Shown here one piece after another: positions 52,157 through 62,069 of a stretch of DNA of 64,000 bases (positions within the stretch are counted from its first letter, which is position 1; each line of letters opens with the position of its first letter). The stretch spans positions 100,998 to 164,997 of the forward strand of contig SOIM01000012.1 in NCBI GenBank assembly GCA_004377185.1, in the 5' to 3' direction. The stretch is from Methanomassiliicoccales archaeon (GTDB taxonomy: Archaea > Thermoplasmatota > Thermoplasmata > RBG-16-68-12 > SOIM01). The position numbers and the translations under genes are program-made. The notes beneath the pieces are model-generated. The model did not search any database. It saw nothing but the letters and a program-made list of their open reading frames with translations, and was not told the origin of the DNA.

Positions 52157-54463
52157 CTATGCAGCTTCAACTGTCCATACGGTGTCCACTTCGACCCCTA
52201 CCCAATACCCGTATCCGGCTTGGAGAGTGTCCACATCATTCAGCTTTCGAAGATGATATGGACTAGAGATGATATCGAATCCCTCAACTCTTGTCGCAGC
52301 GATTCCTGCTTTCAAGTCTGAAACGGTGAATGTTAGGTTGAAAGACGGATATCCGACTAGGTTCCAACCCTCACTAAGATCAATCAAAGTCTGAGTGGGA
52401 ACTACTCCTGCAACTGTGAGATTGGAGTCCTTTGTCACGTTTACCCAAATTCCCATTGTGTGATTCACACGCTCAAGTTTTCCACCGTACGGCTTTGACT
52501 TCATGAGGGATTCCCATTCTTGGTTGATGGGATCGTAAGCCCAGGCGTTGCCGAAGGAGAGGGTTTGGAGGACTATCTGTATGCTTTCATTTGTCTGAAC
52601 AAGCGGTATTGATACGAGATTGGGACCTCCTGGGAGTGGGCGGGTGAATTTGGCCGCTTGGTTCGTTGCACAAGAGGTGTTGTTGTTCACATCCACCACA
52701 CATATCTCGTAGAAATGGTTGTTTGGGTCTCCTTCGCCAGCCGAAGTGTCTACATGTTCCGATGTTCTCCTAGGCAAGGAGGCAATCAACCCGTAGCCCA
52801 AGCCGAACGAATCGTAGGTCGTGTTTCTGTAAATCCTGTAACCCATGACGTTTCCGAAACCTACTCTGTCGTCGGAGGAGAGTGCCCAAACGAGGGTAAC
52901 GTTCTCTCGGTCTTTGCCACTCAGAAGAGAATGCAAAATCCAAGGTGGGCGGGGGAGCCCTATCCCCAAAGGGGTCATGAGCGGGTATCTGTCCCGACTG
53001 TCAGAGCCTATGATGAAAGGTTCGTCTCCTATGCCATCGCTTCCTGGGAAATCTTGGCGGGGACCACTCTTCTCGTCAATGCCGCTATAGTTGTTCCAAT
53101 AGTTTCCACCTGAAGGATAACCGTCGTCCCATTGGTTGGTCTGGGCTTCATCGTACGCCTGCCTTGCGTTGTCCGTGAAGCAGTTGTGGTAGATTCTGTT
53201 GAAGTCGGAGAAAGACAGGTGGGCACCGTACTCGATGTTTGAGGATGCAGTGTTGTCGGTGATGATGTTGGAGTAGGAACGATAAAGATGGATTCCGTAC
53301 TCGTTGTATGAGAAGTTGTTACTGACAACCGTGTTGTTGCCAGCCCAAAACAGGCTGGTGCCGTAGGTGTTGTTCCAGGCGGTGATGTTGAGTATGGTGT
53401 TATCGAGGGAATGAGAGAGATAGATGCCGTACACGTTGTTCCGGGCGGTGATGTTGGTTATGCTGTTGTTTGATGAGAAGCCCAACTCGATTCCAACAGA
53501 GCCGTTGTGGAAGTCCTGGCTCTCCACGACGACATTTGTGCAATTGGCAAGAATCACCTCGCCAGCGTTCGAGGGGACCTTTCCCCCAGTAACGTTCCTC
53601 CAGTAGTACACGGGTTTGCCGTTGACTGTGTTGGAAGTGTCGATGGTGTGAGTGTTCCAACGTTCCAGGAATCCACCGTCTATGAATATCCCATCATTCT
53701 CCATCAGGTTGCCGGTGATGACAGCGCTTCTGGAGGAACCGAGGAAGATTCCGAACTCACCATTGTCCCTGACAGTATTCCCCGTGACAACGTTCACATC
53801 GGAGGAGCTGAGGGAAATGCCAACGGCAGAATTGTTCAACACAGTGTTATTCTCGATCACGTTACCGTCGGAGGAATACAAGCGAATACCATCGTCAAAG
53901 TTGTTTGAGGCGTTGTTGTTGGTGACTATGTTTCCCCTTGAGGCCCAGAGGGTGATGCCATACCAGTTGTCTGAAACAGTGTTGTTGGCAACAATGTTGT
54001 TATGGGAGTTATAGAGGTAGATGCCCCACAGATCGGTGGCAAGGGCCCTATTGTTGGAGACGCTGCACTTCTGAACCTGGAATAGTTCTATCCCCGAATC
54101 GGATCCGCTGAATCCGCCGTTCGTTACAGTGAATCCTGTGACGTTCACCCAATCACTGATCACATATACAACGTCACCCCATCCGTCGCCGTCGATTATC
54201 GTCGTGTTCCTGTGTTCTCCTATAAGAGACAGGGGCTTGTAGACCCCCACATGCTCGCGGTATGTACCATTGTAGACGAAGATGGTGTCCCCTGGACTCG
54301 CATCGTCTATGGCGTCCTGTATACTCGTGTAGTTCCCAGGACCGACTCCGCCCACATAGAGGGTGGTTGCCCTCACGTTCTCCGGCATGAACGAGAGAAC
54401 GAGATGGAAGGTACTGAGGAGAACAAGGACTGACACTGTCAAAGCTGCTCGGTTTGCTTTCAT
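52157..54463 (-). CDS. Exported NosD-like right-handed beta-helix protein
   Basis: A 768-residue protein with signal helix LTVSVLVLLSTFHLVLSFM. Residues ~35-430 form a parallel beta-helix: NYTSIQDAIDDASPGDTIFVYNGTYREHV, then about 18 turns with N-N-x-I/V-x-N-N-T/N-V/I repeats (NSHNNIVANNTVSDN). This is the NosD/carbohydrate-binding type. A fibronectin-III-like domain follows. The C-terminal ~150-residue module holds GGPNLVSIPL, MGIWVNVTKDSNLTVAGVVP, EGWNLVGYPS and GYGYWVGVE. TCCTTATAAG upstream is a possible TATA box. A role in binding or processing surface polysaccharide is inferred. Confidence 0.85.
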   Translation of the reverse strand: MKANRAALTVSVLVLLSTFHLVLSFMPENVRATTLYVGGVGPGNYTSIQDAIDDASPGDTIFVYNGTYREHVGVYKPLSLIGEHRNTTIIDGDGWGDVVYVISDWVNVTGFTVTNGGFSGSDSGIELFQVQKCSVSNNRALATDLWGIYLYNSHNNIVANNTVSDNWYGITLWASRGNIVTNNNASNNFDDGIRLYSSDGNVIENNTVLNNSAVGISLSSSDVNVVTGNTVRDNGEFGIFLGSSRSAVITGNLMENDGIFIDGGFLERWNTHTIDTSNTVNGKPVYYWRNVTGGKVPSNAGEVILANCTNVVVESQDFHNGSVGIELGFSSNNSITNITARNNVYGIYLSHSLDNTILNITAWNNTYGTSLFWAGNNTVVSNNFSYNEYGIHLYRSYSNIITDNTASSNIEYGAHLSFSDFNRIYHNCFTDNARQAYDEAQTNQWDDGYPSGGNYWNNYSGIDEKSGPRQDFPGSDGIGDEPFIIGSDSRDRYPLMTPLGIGLPRPPWILHSLLSGKDRENVTLVWALSSDDRVGFGNVMGYRIYRNTTYDSFGLGYGLIASLPRRTSEHVDTSAGEGDPNNHFYEICVVDVNNNTSCATNQAAKFTRPLPGGPNLVSIPLVQTNESIQIVLQTLSFGNAWAYDPINQEWESLMKSKPYGGKLERVNHTMGIWVNVTKDSNLTVAGVVPTQTLIDLSEGWNLVGYPSFNLTFTVSDLKAGIAATRVEGFDIISSPYHLRKLNDVDTLQAGYGYWVGVEVDTVWTVEAA

Positions 54464-54533
54464 CTTCCAAGCACCCTAGGAACTCAAACCATTGCCACGC
54501 TTATAAGGATTGCTGATGCGGAGACTCACGGTT

Positions 54534-56069
54534 TCAGAAGGTCAGGTCGAAGGCGAATGATGCGGTCCCTCCATCATCGTCCGTGACGGTAAGTGTGATT
54601 GTGTGTTCGCCTACGGACAGGTAAGTGTGCCTCACCACATCAGTGGCCGTGATGGGATTGATATCTGGACTTGGATACGGATCGGGTCCGATCCCATTGT
54701 TATAGTATATCGTAGATGCGGATGTTCCGTCTCCGAAATCCCAAAGGAATGTCAAATCATCACTGCCAGGGTCGTCTGCGATAGCTTCGAATGTGACGGT
54801 GAGGAGGGGGAAGTACTGGTTCATGTCCTCGATGTTCCATACCCACGTTTCCTCATGTCTTACGTTGAAGGTATGACGTATTCTCTTCTCTTCATTATCA
54901 AATTTGAGAATGAACCATGCGGGAGTTGCTCCCCATTCCTGACCGTTAAGGGGATCGTCTTCCGGAGTGTAGTACGCGGTTGCTGAGTACGTCTTTGTGA
55001 AGTCTATGGAAATGTCTGCAAGAGAAACCATCTGATCGTTTGGACTTCCTGGGTATCTGGTGACATTCGCGTATCCGATCTCGACTCCATCCTCATAGAG
55101 GTAGACTTCCACATCGTGCCATTTCTCTCCTGCTATTCGGAAGAGAATCGAAGTATCTCCGCCACTAACCTCGTAGGAAATGTCTGATATGAAAGGGTCA
55201 ACATTGCGGATTTCTACGTTGATGTCGGCTTCGGCGACAACTGTCATTTCCTCAGTGTATGTGCGCATACCAAGGTCGTCATTGGGGTCCTCCCCCCACC
55301 CCCGTGAGAAGTTCCCTCCGAGGAATGGCCAATCCGGCTCAAGGTCGCCCACTCCGTGGGCCTCATACGCACCATAGGAAGGAGGAAATAGACCTACGAC
55401 GAGGTAGTACATACGTCCGGGCTCAAGAACCACATCTTCTATGTCAATGACTGGCCAGTCCTCTGGATCGATGAATATTCCGTGCGGGACCTTCGTGTGC
55501 GGGATGCTTCCGTGGCTGAGGTTGGCCCCAGATGGGTCCATGGTCTCACGTATCCATACGTTAAGGTCGGACGGTGTCCCCCAATTGACCGAGACATCCA
55601 CGGCAACCTTCGTAAGCAAAGGCTTGTTGGGCACAAACCCTTGTGCGAACCAGTAGGTTGTGAGAAGGAAGCCCCTTTCATGGACTTCCGCTTCCAATGC
55701 GATATCCACTTGTTCCTCAAGTGCTCCTCTCGCGACCCCCACTGAGCCCGAGAAGTCGTCTCCCCAAACGTGCTCATATCGCTCACTGGCCATCCATGAG
55801 GTGTCCCAGTTGCCATCTGCGTCCAGGTCCCAACGGTGCATTGCATTCTCAGGAGCCGGGCCAAGTGCGCAGGATGCATTCAGAACAACAGAAGCACCTT
55901 CGACCCCGGTGACGGAGCAATCTTCGTCTAACGGTACTTCGTTACCCACGTCGTGAAAGCTATGGGGGGATTTCCCTGTTTCGACAGTCTCCAAAGCTGC
56001 TCCCGCTGAGAAGAAGACGAGAGCGAATCCTATGATTGAGATACAGCATGCCCTAAAGGCGGTGTTCAT
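54534..56069 (-). CDS. Exported PKD-domain protein
   Basis: A 511-residue protein with signal peptide FRACCISIIGFALVFFSAGAA and GGAGGG upstream of the ATG. A PKD-like segment is truncated at its start (VLNASCALGPAPENAMHRWDLDADGNWDTSWMASERYEHVWGDD). A domain rich in Trp/Tyr follows (WFAQGFVPNKPLLTKVAVDVSV, NLNVWIRETMDPSGANL-like). The C-terminal ~230 residues (RIAGEKWHDVEVYLYEDGVEIGY to FAFDLTF) are the same module as in the 4028-6451 protein. It lies between the NosD-like and S8 protease genes on the same strand. Confidence 0.82.
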   Translation of the reverse strand: MNTAFRACCISIIGFALVFFSAGAALETVETGKSPHSFHDVGNEVPLDEDCSVTGVEGASVVLNASCALGPAPENAMHRWDLDADGNWDTSWMASERYEHVWGDDFSGSVGVARGALEEQVDIALEAEVHERGFLLTTYWFAQGFVPNKPLLTKVAVDVSVNWGTPSDLNVWIRETMDPSGANLSHGSIPHTKVPHGIFIDPEDWPVIDIEDVVLEPGRMYYLVVGLFPPSYGAYEAHGVGDLEPDWPFLGGNFSRGWGEDPNDDLGMRTYTEEMTVVAEADINVEIRNVDPFISDISYEVSGGDTSILFRIAGEKWHDVEVYLYEDGVEIGYANVTRYPGSPNDQMVSLADISIDFTKTYSATAYYTPEDDPLNGQEWGATPAWFILKFDNEEKRIRHTFNVRHEETWVWNIEDMNQYFPLLTVTFEAIADDPGSDDLTFLWDFGDGTSASTIYYNNGIGPDPYPSPDINPITATDVVRHTYLSVGEHTITLTVTDDDGGTASFAFDLTF

Positions 56070-56107
56070 TCAGACCCTCCTCTCTGGTTCTTGTATGGGT
56101 TCAAAGC

Positions 56108-59100
56108 CTATATCAAACCTTCGGCAGGGAAGGTGTTGGTGATGGTCCAGATATCAGAGCAAGTCACTCGAATCCAGTAGCCCAATCCCGGGGTCATGAG
56201 GTCACCGTCAGACAACGGCAAAAGGCCATAGTTCGGTGGGGTGGCTCCCTCATCATAGGTCTCAACATCGCAGTAGCAAATGCCTTCCAAGGCCTCTCCC
56301 ACGTTCTTAGGACCGAAAGGATCGTGGTACTGAACAGTCAGGTAAGGATACCCTACAAGATTCCATGTGTCGGAGCCACTCCAATAGAGATGGATATCCG
56401 TGGAGGCGGGTATGTCCCCAACGACCGTGAAGAGACCGGTGTGTAGGTACCCGTAAATGTCCGATGTCAACTCAAGCCACAGCCCCATCGTCCGATCCAC
56501 ATTCAAGAGGTCCCTTTTCCATGGTTTGTCAACATTGTATTCTATCCAAGTGTCCGTCGAAGCATCATACCACATAACTCTATCCCAATGTCCCTCGATT
56601 GGTGCAAAGACTTCCGGCGTTGAGGTTGAAGGAGTGGTCAAGGGAAGAGAAAGTAGTACCCATGCCGTAGGCAGGTTTATGGTGAACTTGCCCACTCTTT
56701 CTATTCCAGGCGGTGCGGTCCTGCCCTCGTCATCCCTTGCGACAACGGTGAAGTACGCGTCCCGGGGATATCGTACGGCGACGGGCCCCTCTACAATCGT
56801 CTCGGGTGAACCGGCGATGGCCCCGCCTCGAAGAGTGAACTGATAGGTATCAGTGCCTGTGGCAGCAACGCTACCAACTCTCATGAAATAGGAATCATGG
56901 TATCCGTTTGCCATGTAGATGTCGTAGCAGTCCACTTGTCCAGGGTCGTCTTGCGATTTGGACCAGATGAGGCTGAGGTCCGTTTTCGCGTGACCGGCGG
57001 GCAGCACTGCGGTGAGGAACATGGCTCCGTCGATGTCATGGAACTCGTCGGAATAGATAGTTAGAGTGTCAATCTGAGAATCATCGCCGGGCGCCGTGTT
57101 GACATCGACTATCCGAATGTAGAGGTAACCGTGGTGGCCGAACTGGTTCGTAGCGAAGTTGTCGTAAATATCGCAATCAAAGGTGTCGTCTATGTCAAAC
57201 ATATATCCCCAGTGAATCCAGTCGCTTCTGTCATCTGTATATCCCCAATAGACGAGGAAACGGTCCGTCGTGCTGTCGGTGTCTGCGCACATGTAGAAGG
57301 AGTAGTCCGTCCCAGGACCGTCCTCGTGTCTTTCTGCATGTGGTATGCTCAGTCGGTAGATTGCGTCGAGTTCCGCGTTGCCACCCACGGACTCCTCTCG
57401 GAGAATATGCTTATTCCACTCTTTACCTCCAGGTTCGACTGGTTCCCAGGTGCCAGGGTTTGCATCAATGTCTTCTTGGTACGTCCTTCCAATCAAATTT
57501 CCGGCTCCAGGGTCCGAAAGAACAATCTCAACCGAAAGGTCTTCAATAGGGTAGTAGAATGGAGATTCACCGCGTTCCGTTACATCGTTCTTATACGAAA
57601 TGTCCCAACCGTTCCAGATCTCATCCTGCCATACGAGGTTGATTTGGGGCGGAGACTCCAGTCCCAAGGCTAGGCTCGGCACAACTGCATCGCGCGGATG
57701 GTAGCCTGCGAAGGTTATTCGTGACCAACGTTCCCAATCGGAAGTCTCCTCTCCGTTTTCATAGTGGCGGGCGAAGTACAATTCCCAGTAACCCTCCCCG
57801 CTTCCCTGCCAGGCTACGGCTACCACACCAGAGGTTGTGTCAGCATCAATCGTCGGACTTATGGATGCGCTTGTTGGCTCCCCATCCTTGGGTAGAGATA
57901 TGAGTTGAGCTACGGTAGGCCATGCCGCTTGCACGCCATTGTCCCAGTTACGCAGGTAGAAGATACGCTCAAACTCTGAGCCAGTCTCAAGCTCATCCCA
58001 GACGACATGTACGTAATTGTCTGAAGCAGCGACGTCCGGCCGCTTCTGGATGTTCGGGCCAGGCATCAACCCCCCTTCTGGGTCCCATCCTCCCCTTCCG
58101 TAGTCTGTGTTCCTGACATAGAAGACATTTGCCAGATCAGTAACAACGGGCTTCTCAAAGACAACATGCACATACTGACCGCTGACCGCAATCGCCGGGT
58201 GAGTGGATGGAATCTGAATGCCAGGAGCCGTTGATATGGGCAGAGGAATGCTCCAGCCCCCTATACCGTTGAATCCATTGCGAACGTACATAAGGTCCCC
58301 GGTTGAGTCGTCTTCGTACACCACGTGAACAGCAAAGTTGAAACCATCGCCAGCTAGTCCGTGAGCTATTCGCGGATGCTGTTGTGCTCCAGGGGTTGGT
58401 GCGATAGCAGTGGGAGGTATGTCTGGCGTGCCAGCCAGTGTCCAACGGCTATACATGATCTCCCAGTCTCCAGGAGTAATCTCTTGCTGCCAGACAATGT
58501 GGAGGTATCCTCCGCCGATAGCAATATCGGGATATTTGGCTTGAGCCGTACCAAAATAGACATGGGTCGAGGGAGTCCATGTGACGCCGTTGTCCAGACT
58601 CATAGACAAGGTTATATCATACTGTTGAAGGGCAACAATCACTTCCTCCCACCAGACCGTGTAGAGGTGCCCAGGGATGTCAGGGTCCACGGCGACGCGC
58701 GGGTCATAACCGTATATCGACAAGGCACCATAGATTCCCCTTCCGTACTGAGAGACATCAACCTTGTCATCCCAATACTGAACGTACACCTGGTGTTGAG
58801 GAGTCTCAACTCCTACGTCGGCGTCTCCTTTGACTATTGCGCGGAGTGTTTTGGTTCCCTTGCCTGGGTAAAGGAACCAAGGATATTTTGTGGGCGAGTA
58901 TGTTTCCCACGGGCTCCAAGTAACACCATCATTGCTGAATGCCATATGGGTCGCCTGCTCAGATTCCAGGTTGAGGCGGACGACTTCAAAGGCGACCTTG
59001 TCCGCACCGCCATCCACGCTCACGATTGACCTCTCACTGCCGCCTAGGATTACTAGTGCAAAGTCCTGAGAGGGTTGAGGCAGACTTCGAGCGGATACCT

Positions 59101-60697
59101 GAACTTGGTATAAACCTGCAGGGGGGCTCTGAATGAAGACGTTCTCAACGTTGTTTCTGTCGTCGTAGATGTTTGAATCCGTGTCCCAGTTCTCCCAGGC
59201 ATTGTTGCTCGTAGGATTAACTGGGGTCCACCCCGTGCTCAGGAACGTTGAGCGAGAGGTAAAGAAAGTATTCCCAATCCAGACATCTCCAGTGTTGGGA
59301 TCGATCACCTTCAAGTCTAGGTCGTTCTCCAGATAACCGAGGGATGGAGCTTTCGTGGAGTCACCGGGAGCGTCCGTCCAAACCAAGGTAATCTTGAGGT
59401 AATCATAATTTGAGAGAACCTCGATATCATAGGTTGCCACTTGACTAGGCGTGTCGAACGCAGTATCCTGGTCGAAATAGGCTCTCGGAATCGATTCATC
59501 CAGCATAGTGACCAGATCCATCCTGCCCCAGCCTTCGTCAAAGTTTGGTACCGGATCCGTGTAGGTGGGCATGTCTTTGGCGGAGTTGATAAGGGCTGCC
59601 TTTATCAAGGCTGGGCTGGGATAGACTGAGGTTCGGTCGAGATAGTATTCTGTGAATAGAGCTGCACCTCCAGAGACGTGAGGCGCCGCCATGCTAGTGC
59701 CGCTACAGAAAACGTAGTCCCCATCTATGATAGCTCCCCATTCGCCAGTACACCAATCGGGCCAAGCCGCCTGGGAGAGTGCGGATGAGACGTATGTTCC
59801 GGTGGCAGTGATGTCAGGCTTAAGACGATTGTCGGTGGCAGGACCACGGCCACTGAACGGCGCTAACTCGTCGGGATTGTCACATTTCGTACCCCATGGG
59901 TCTCGATCGTTCTCCGAAGCTGCAACGCTGATGACATTCTTGGCTTGCGACAAGCTGCTCGTAGTTCCAGATCCAGGTCCGTCGTTTCCAGCAGCAAAGA
60001 CGATCAAAAGAGGTTGGTCGCCACCCTGTGTGTCGTCCGAATCCCTCGTGAACTCATCAACCCATTCGCTGTGTTGTCTGTATCCCGTGAGGCAGTTCCA
60101 ACCGCTCGCCCAACACCAGCTGTTGCTCGCAATAGTGGCATCGTTTTGATAGGCGTCTCTGAAAATCTTCTGGTGCCAGGCATTCGTGTTTGCTGAGGTC
60201 GGGTCGTAAAGTATGTTCTGGCCGACTATCTCCGAATTGCGGGCAATCCCCAATCCGTACCGCTTGAAGGGCGGATTCTCGGTACCGACATCCCCGTTCC
60301 CAGCAATAATCCCAGCAACGTGGGTACCATGACCGTGGGGGTCTATGCCTCCGTTCCCAGCATAATCCACCACCGCGTAGATCCGTCCTCGAAGATCAAG
60401 ATGGGTATTGGCGAAATCAGTCCCCAAGTCGACGCCTGTGTCGAGTACGGAGACGATGACTCCGGTTCCTTCCCAGCCCCACCTGTGAACTTCTGCATAG
60501 GCTGCGTCAACATGAACGCCGCCCATGATTTCCGTCGCCACCTCGTCAAGGAGCATTATGTACGGGTCCTGTCCGCCTCCCTCAGGGTTTCCCATGTATG
60601 CCAGGGCGCCTCCGGACAGACCGCTCAAAAAAGCGGGAATCATCAAGCTCACCAAGACTAGAGACACTACTTTTCTCATTCGAATCCTTTTCTTCAT
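56108..60697 (-). CDS. Subtilisin-like serine protease (S8), large, exported
   Basis: About 1529 residues from ATG 60697, with GAGGAGG directly upstream. Signal: VVSLVLVSLMIPAFLSGLSGGALA. The catalytic triad is intact: Asp in VSVLDTGVD (about residue 86), His in GHGTHVAG (about 123) and Ser in GTSMAAPHVSGG (about 335). An oxyanion-region Asn is in VFAAGNDGPGSG. After the protease come a P/prohormone-convertase-like domain (STFLSTGW, VEVLSNYDYLKITLVWTDAP) and several BNR/beta-propeller-like repeats with WEE/VVWDE motifs. A C-terminal NLVGYP-type module (WVLLSLPL, TMGLWLELTSDI, DTWNLVGYPYL) ends it. Typical of archaea that degrade detrital protein; it could also process surface proteins. Confidence 0.92.
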   Translation of the reverse strand: MKKRIRMRKVVSLVLVSLMIPAFLSGLSGGALAYMGNPEGGGQDPYIMLLDEVATEIMGGVHVDAAYAEVHRWGWEGTGVIVSVLDTGVDLGTDFANTHLDLRGRIYAVVDYAGNGGIDPHGHGTHVAGIIAGNGDVGTENPPFKRYGLGIARNSEIVGQNILYDPTSANTNAWHQKIFRDAYQNDATIASNSWCWASGWNCLTGYRQHSEWVDEFTRDSDDTQGGDQPLLIVFAAGNDGPGSGTTSSLSQAKNVISVAASENDRDPWGTKCDNPDELAPFSGRGPATDNRLKPDITATGTYVSSALSQAAWPDWCTGEWGAIIDGDYVFCSGTSMAAPHVSGGAALFTEYYLDRTSVYPSPALIKAALINSAKDMPTYTDPVPNFDEGWGRMDLVTMLDESIPRAYFDQDTAFDTPSQVATYDIEVLSNYDYLKITLVWTDAPGDSTKAPSLGYLENDLDLKVIDPNTGDVWIGNTFFTSRSTFLSTGWTPVNPTSNNAWENWDTDSNIYDDRNNVENVFIQSPPAGLYQVQVSARSLPQPSQDFALVILGGSERSIVSVDGGADKVAFEVVRLNLESEQATHMAFSNDGVTWSPWETYSPTKYPWFLYPGKGTKTLRAIVKGDADVGVETPQHQVYVQYWDDKVDVSQYGRGIYGALSIYGYDPRVAVDPDIPGHLYTVWWEEVIVALQQYDITLSMSLDNGVTWTPSTHVYFGTAQAKYPDIAIGGGYLHIVWQQEITPGDWEIMYSRWTLAGTPDIPPTAIAPTPGAQQHPRIAHGLAGDGFNFAVHVVYEDDSTGDLMYVRNGFNGIGGWSIPLPISTAPGIQIPSTHPAIAVSGQYVHVVFEKPVVTDLANVFYVRNTDYGRGGWDPEGGLMPGPNIQKRPDVAASDNYVHVVWDELETGSEFERIFYLRNWDNGVQAAWPTVAQLISLPKDGEPTSASISPTIDADTTSGVVAVAWQGSGEGYWELYFARHYENGEETSDWERWSRITFAGYHPRDAVVPSLALGLESPPQINLVWQDEIWNGWDISYKNDVTERGESPFYYPIEDLSVEIVLSDPGAGNLIGRTYQEDIDANPGTWEPVEPGGKEWNKHILREESVGGNAELDAIYRLSIPHAERHEDGPGTDYSFYMCADTDSTTDRFLVYWGYTDDRSDWIHWGYMFDIDDTFDCDIYDNFATNQFGHHGYLYIRIVDVNTAPGDDSQIDTLTIYSDEFHDIDGAMFLTAVLPAGHAKTDLSLIWSKSQDDPGQVDCYDIYMANGYHDSYFMRVGSVAATGTDTYQFTLRGGAIAGSPETIVEGPVAVRYPRDAYFTVVARDDEGRTAPPGIERVGKFTINLPTAWVLLSLPLTTPSTSTPEVFAPIEGHWDRVMWYDASTDTWIEYNVDKPWKRDLLNVDRTMGLWLELTSDIYGYLHTGLFTVVGDIPASTDIHLYWSGSDTWNLVGYPYLTVQYHDPFGPKNVGEALEGICYCDVETYDEGATPPNYGLLPLSDGDLMTPGLGYWIRVTCSDIWTITNTFPAEGLI

Positions 60698-60721
60698 TTT
60701 TCCTCCTCCCTGCAACGACAA

Positions 60722-60971
60722 ATATCGCGTTCCTCTCTTCTCTGCGTCTAGATGTTTAATAAGATTTCTAAGGAAAATCAGAAATTCTGAAAACCGATAA
60801 GGTTGTTCGAAGAGCGGAGAAGGCGATTGCTGACGACAACGATTAACTTATCGTTAGAATGTCGATCCCTCTCTTCTCAAGGTTGAGAAAAAGAGAGGGA
60901 GATGAACCGATGGAGAAGACCCACCAATCACTTTCTATGGCGCCTTTTCGAGAAAAACGACATGTGTCACT
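60722..60971. other. Intergenic region, nothing convincing seen
   Basis: About 250 bases between the protease and a winged-helix gene. Likely holds the protease promoter. Confidence 0.4.
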
Positions 60972-61547
60972 TCAATCATCTCCTTTCCACTGTAACGCCA
61001 CATCTATGATGTCCAGGAGACGAGTTAGGTACTTCCCGTCCTCTGTCAGCTTGTGCACCTTCGTAGTCCTTCTAAATCTCTTCTTCTTATAGTAGTAGAC
61101 GAGTCCGAGACCTCTCAATTTCCTAAAAGCGGAGGATGCAGAGGTTATGCACAGCCCCATGGAAATGGCCTCTTTGGGAGTGATGCTTCCGCTGTGATAG
61201 GTGTGGACGAGTATCGAGAGTGAGCCTACGGGCATTTTTAGGTAAGGGTCAATGTTGTGCTTGCCTGAGATCTCTCTCAACGTGCAAATGAGGGCAAGAA
61301 CAATGTTCCCGAGTCGGTCCCCCCATTCTGTCAGCGAACGTGGATTCTCCCTTCCCCGAACCGGCTCCTCTTCAGACGTTCTCAGTATGTCGAGTTCTTC
61401 CAGCCTTTCCAGGGAAGAATAGACCCCTTCTTGACTCAAACCCGTGGACCTTATGATGTCTGAGACGCAGGCTGGCTGGCGCTCCTTCAAACAGGCCAAC
61501 ACCTTTATGCATCCCTTCGGTTGTTCGAGGTCTCTGATGGATGACAT
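60972..61547 (-). CDS. Regulator with two winged-helix domains
   Basis: This 191-residue protein has an N-terminal HTH (KVLACLKERQPACVSDIIRSTGLSQEGVYSSLERLEELDILRT). A linker leads to a second winged helix (GSITPKEAISMGLCITSASSAFRKLRGLGLVYYYKKKRFRRTTKVHKLTEDGKYLTRLLDII). GGGGGAAGG precedes the ATG. Two DNA-binding units in one chain would contact a long operator. It is encoded downstream of the protease gene on the same strand but with a wide gap, so a direct regulatory link is only positional. Confidence 0.75.
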   Translation of the reverse strand: MSSIRDLEQPKGCIKVLACLKERQPACVSDIIRSTGLSQEGVYSSLERLEELDILRTSEEEPVRGRENPRSLTEWGDRLGNIVLALICTLREISGKHNIDPYLKMPVGSLSILVHTYHSGSITPKEAISMGLCITSASSAFRKLRGLGLVYYYKKKRFRRTTKVHKLTEDGKYLTRLLDIIDVALQWKGDD

Positions 61548-62069
61548 GCCTTCCCCCTTTCAAACGGAAGAATCTTCCTGCAACCCCCGTTGGGTCATCA
61601 GGTTTCGACTCTCGCCCCGGACATTCTCAGCACCCGTTCCGTTGCTTCATCAGAATGTGATCGTTTTGGCAGCGACGAGCTGAGACTCCAGGACATTCGC
61701 CTGGTTTCAAGGCAGATTATCCCCTGTCATTTCAATTCGAACTCTTTGTTGACTCCTGCTCTCTGCGAATCCTTGTTTCCAATAGGGTTCCTTTTGGACC
61801 TTACCCCTCTCCCACATCCCCGCATCCATATGCCTCTCGCGAGAAGCTGGGGGCGAGTATGAAAAGCTAGGAGATTGGGGATATAAATACCATGGGAGAG
61901 TTTTTCATTTTTTCCTCAAAAATAGGGTAGGACCTTGGATGTGAAGCACCATCTCTGGGCCCGTGATGTGTTGCACGAAAGGAATGCAAGCCTTCTGAAG
62001 GCAATGTCATTTTTCCCGTGCTTGAGAAGGACAGCGACATTCTCCTCTCCTCAAGACATCGGCTATTCC
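61548..62069. other. Intergenic region with a possible plus-strand promoter
   Basis: About 522 bases. GGATATAAATACC at about 61877-61889 is a strong TATA-like box on the plus strand; a short antisense open frame (61935-62240) begins downstream, the second half of which is antisense to the UDG-like gene. I do not see a convincing gene for it. Confidence 0.4.
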
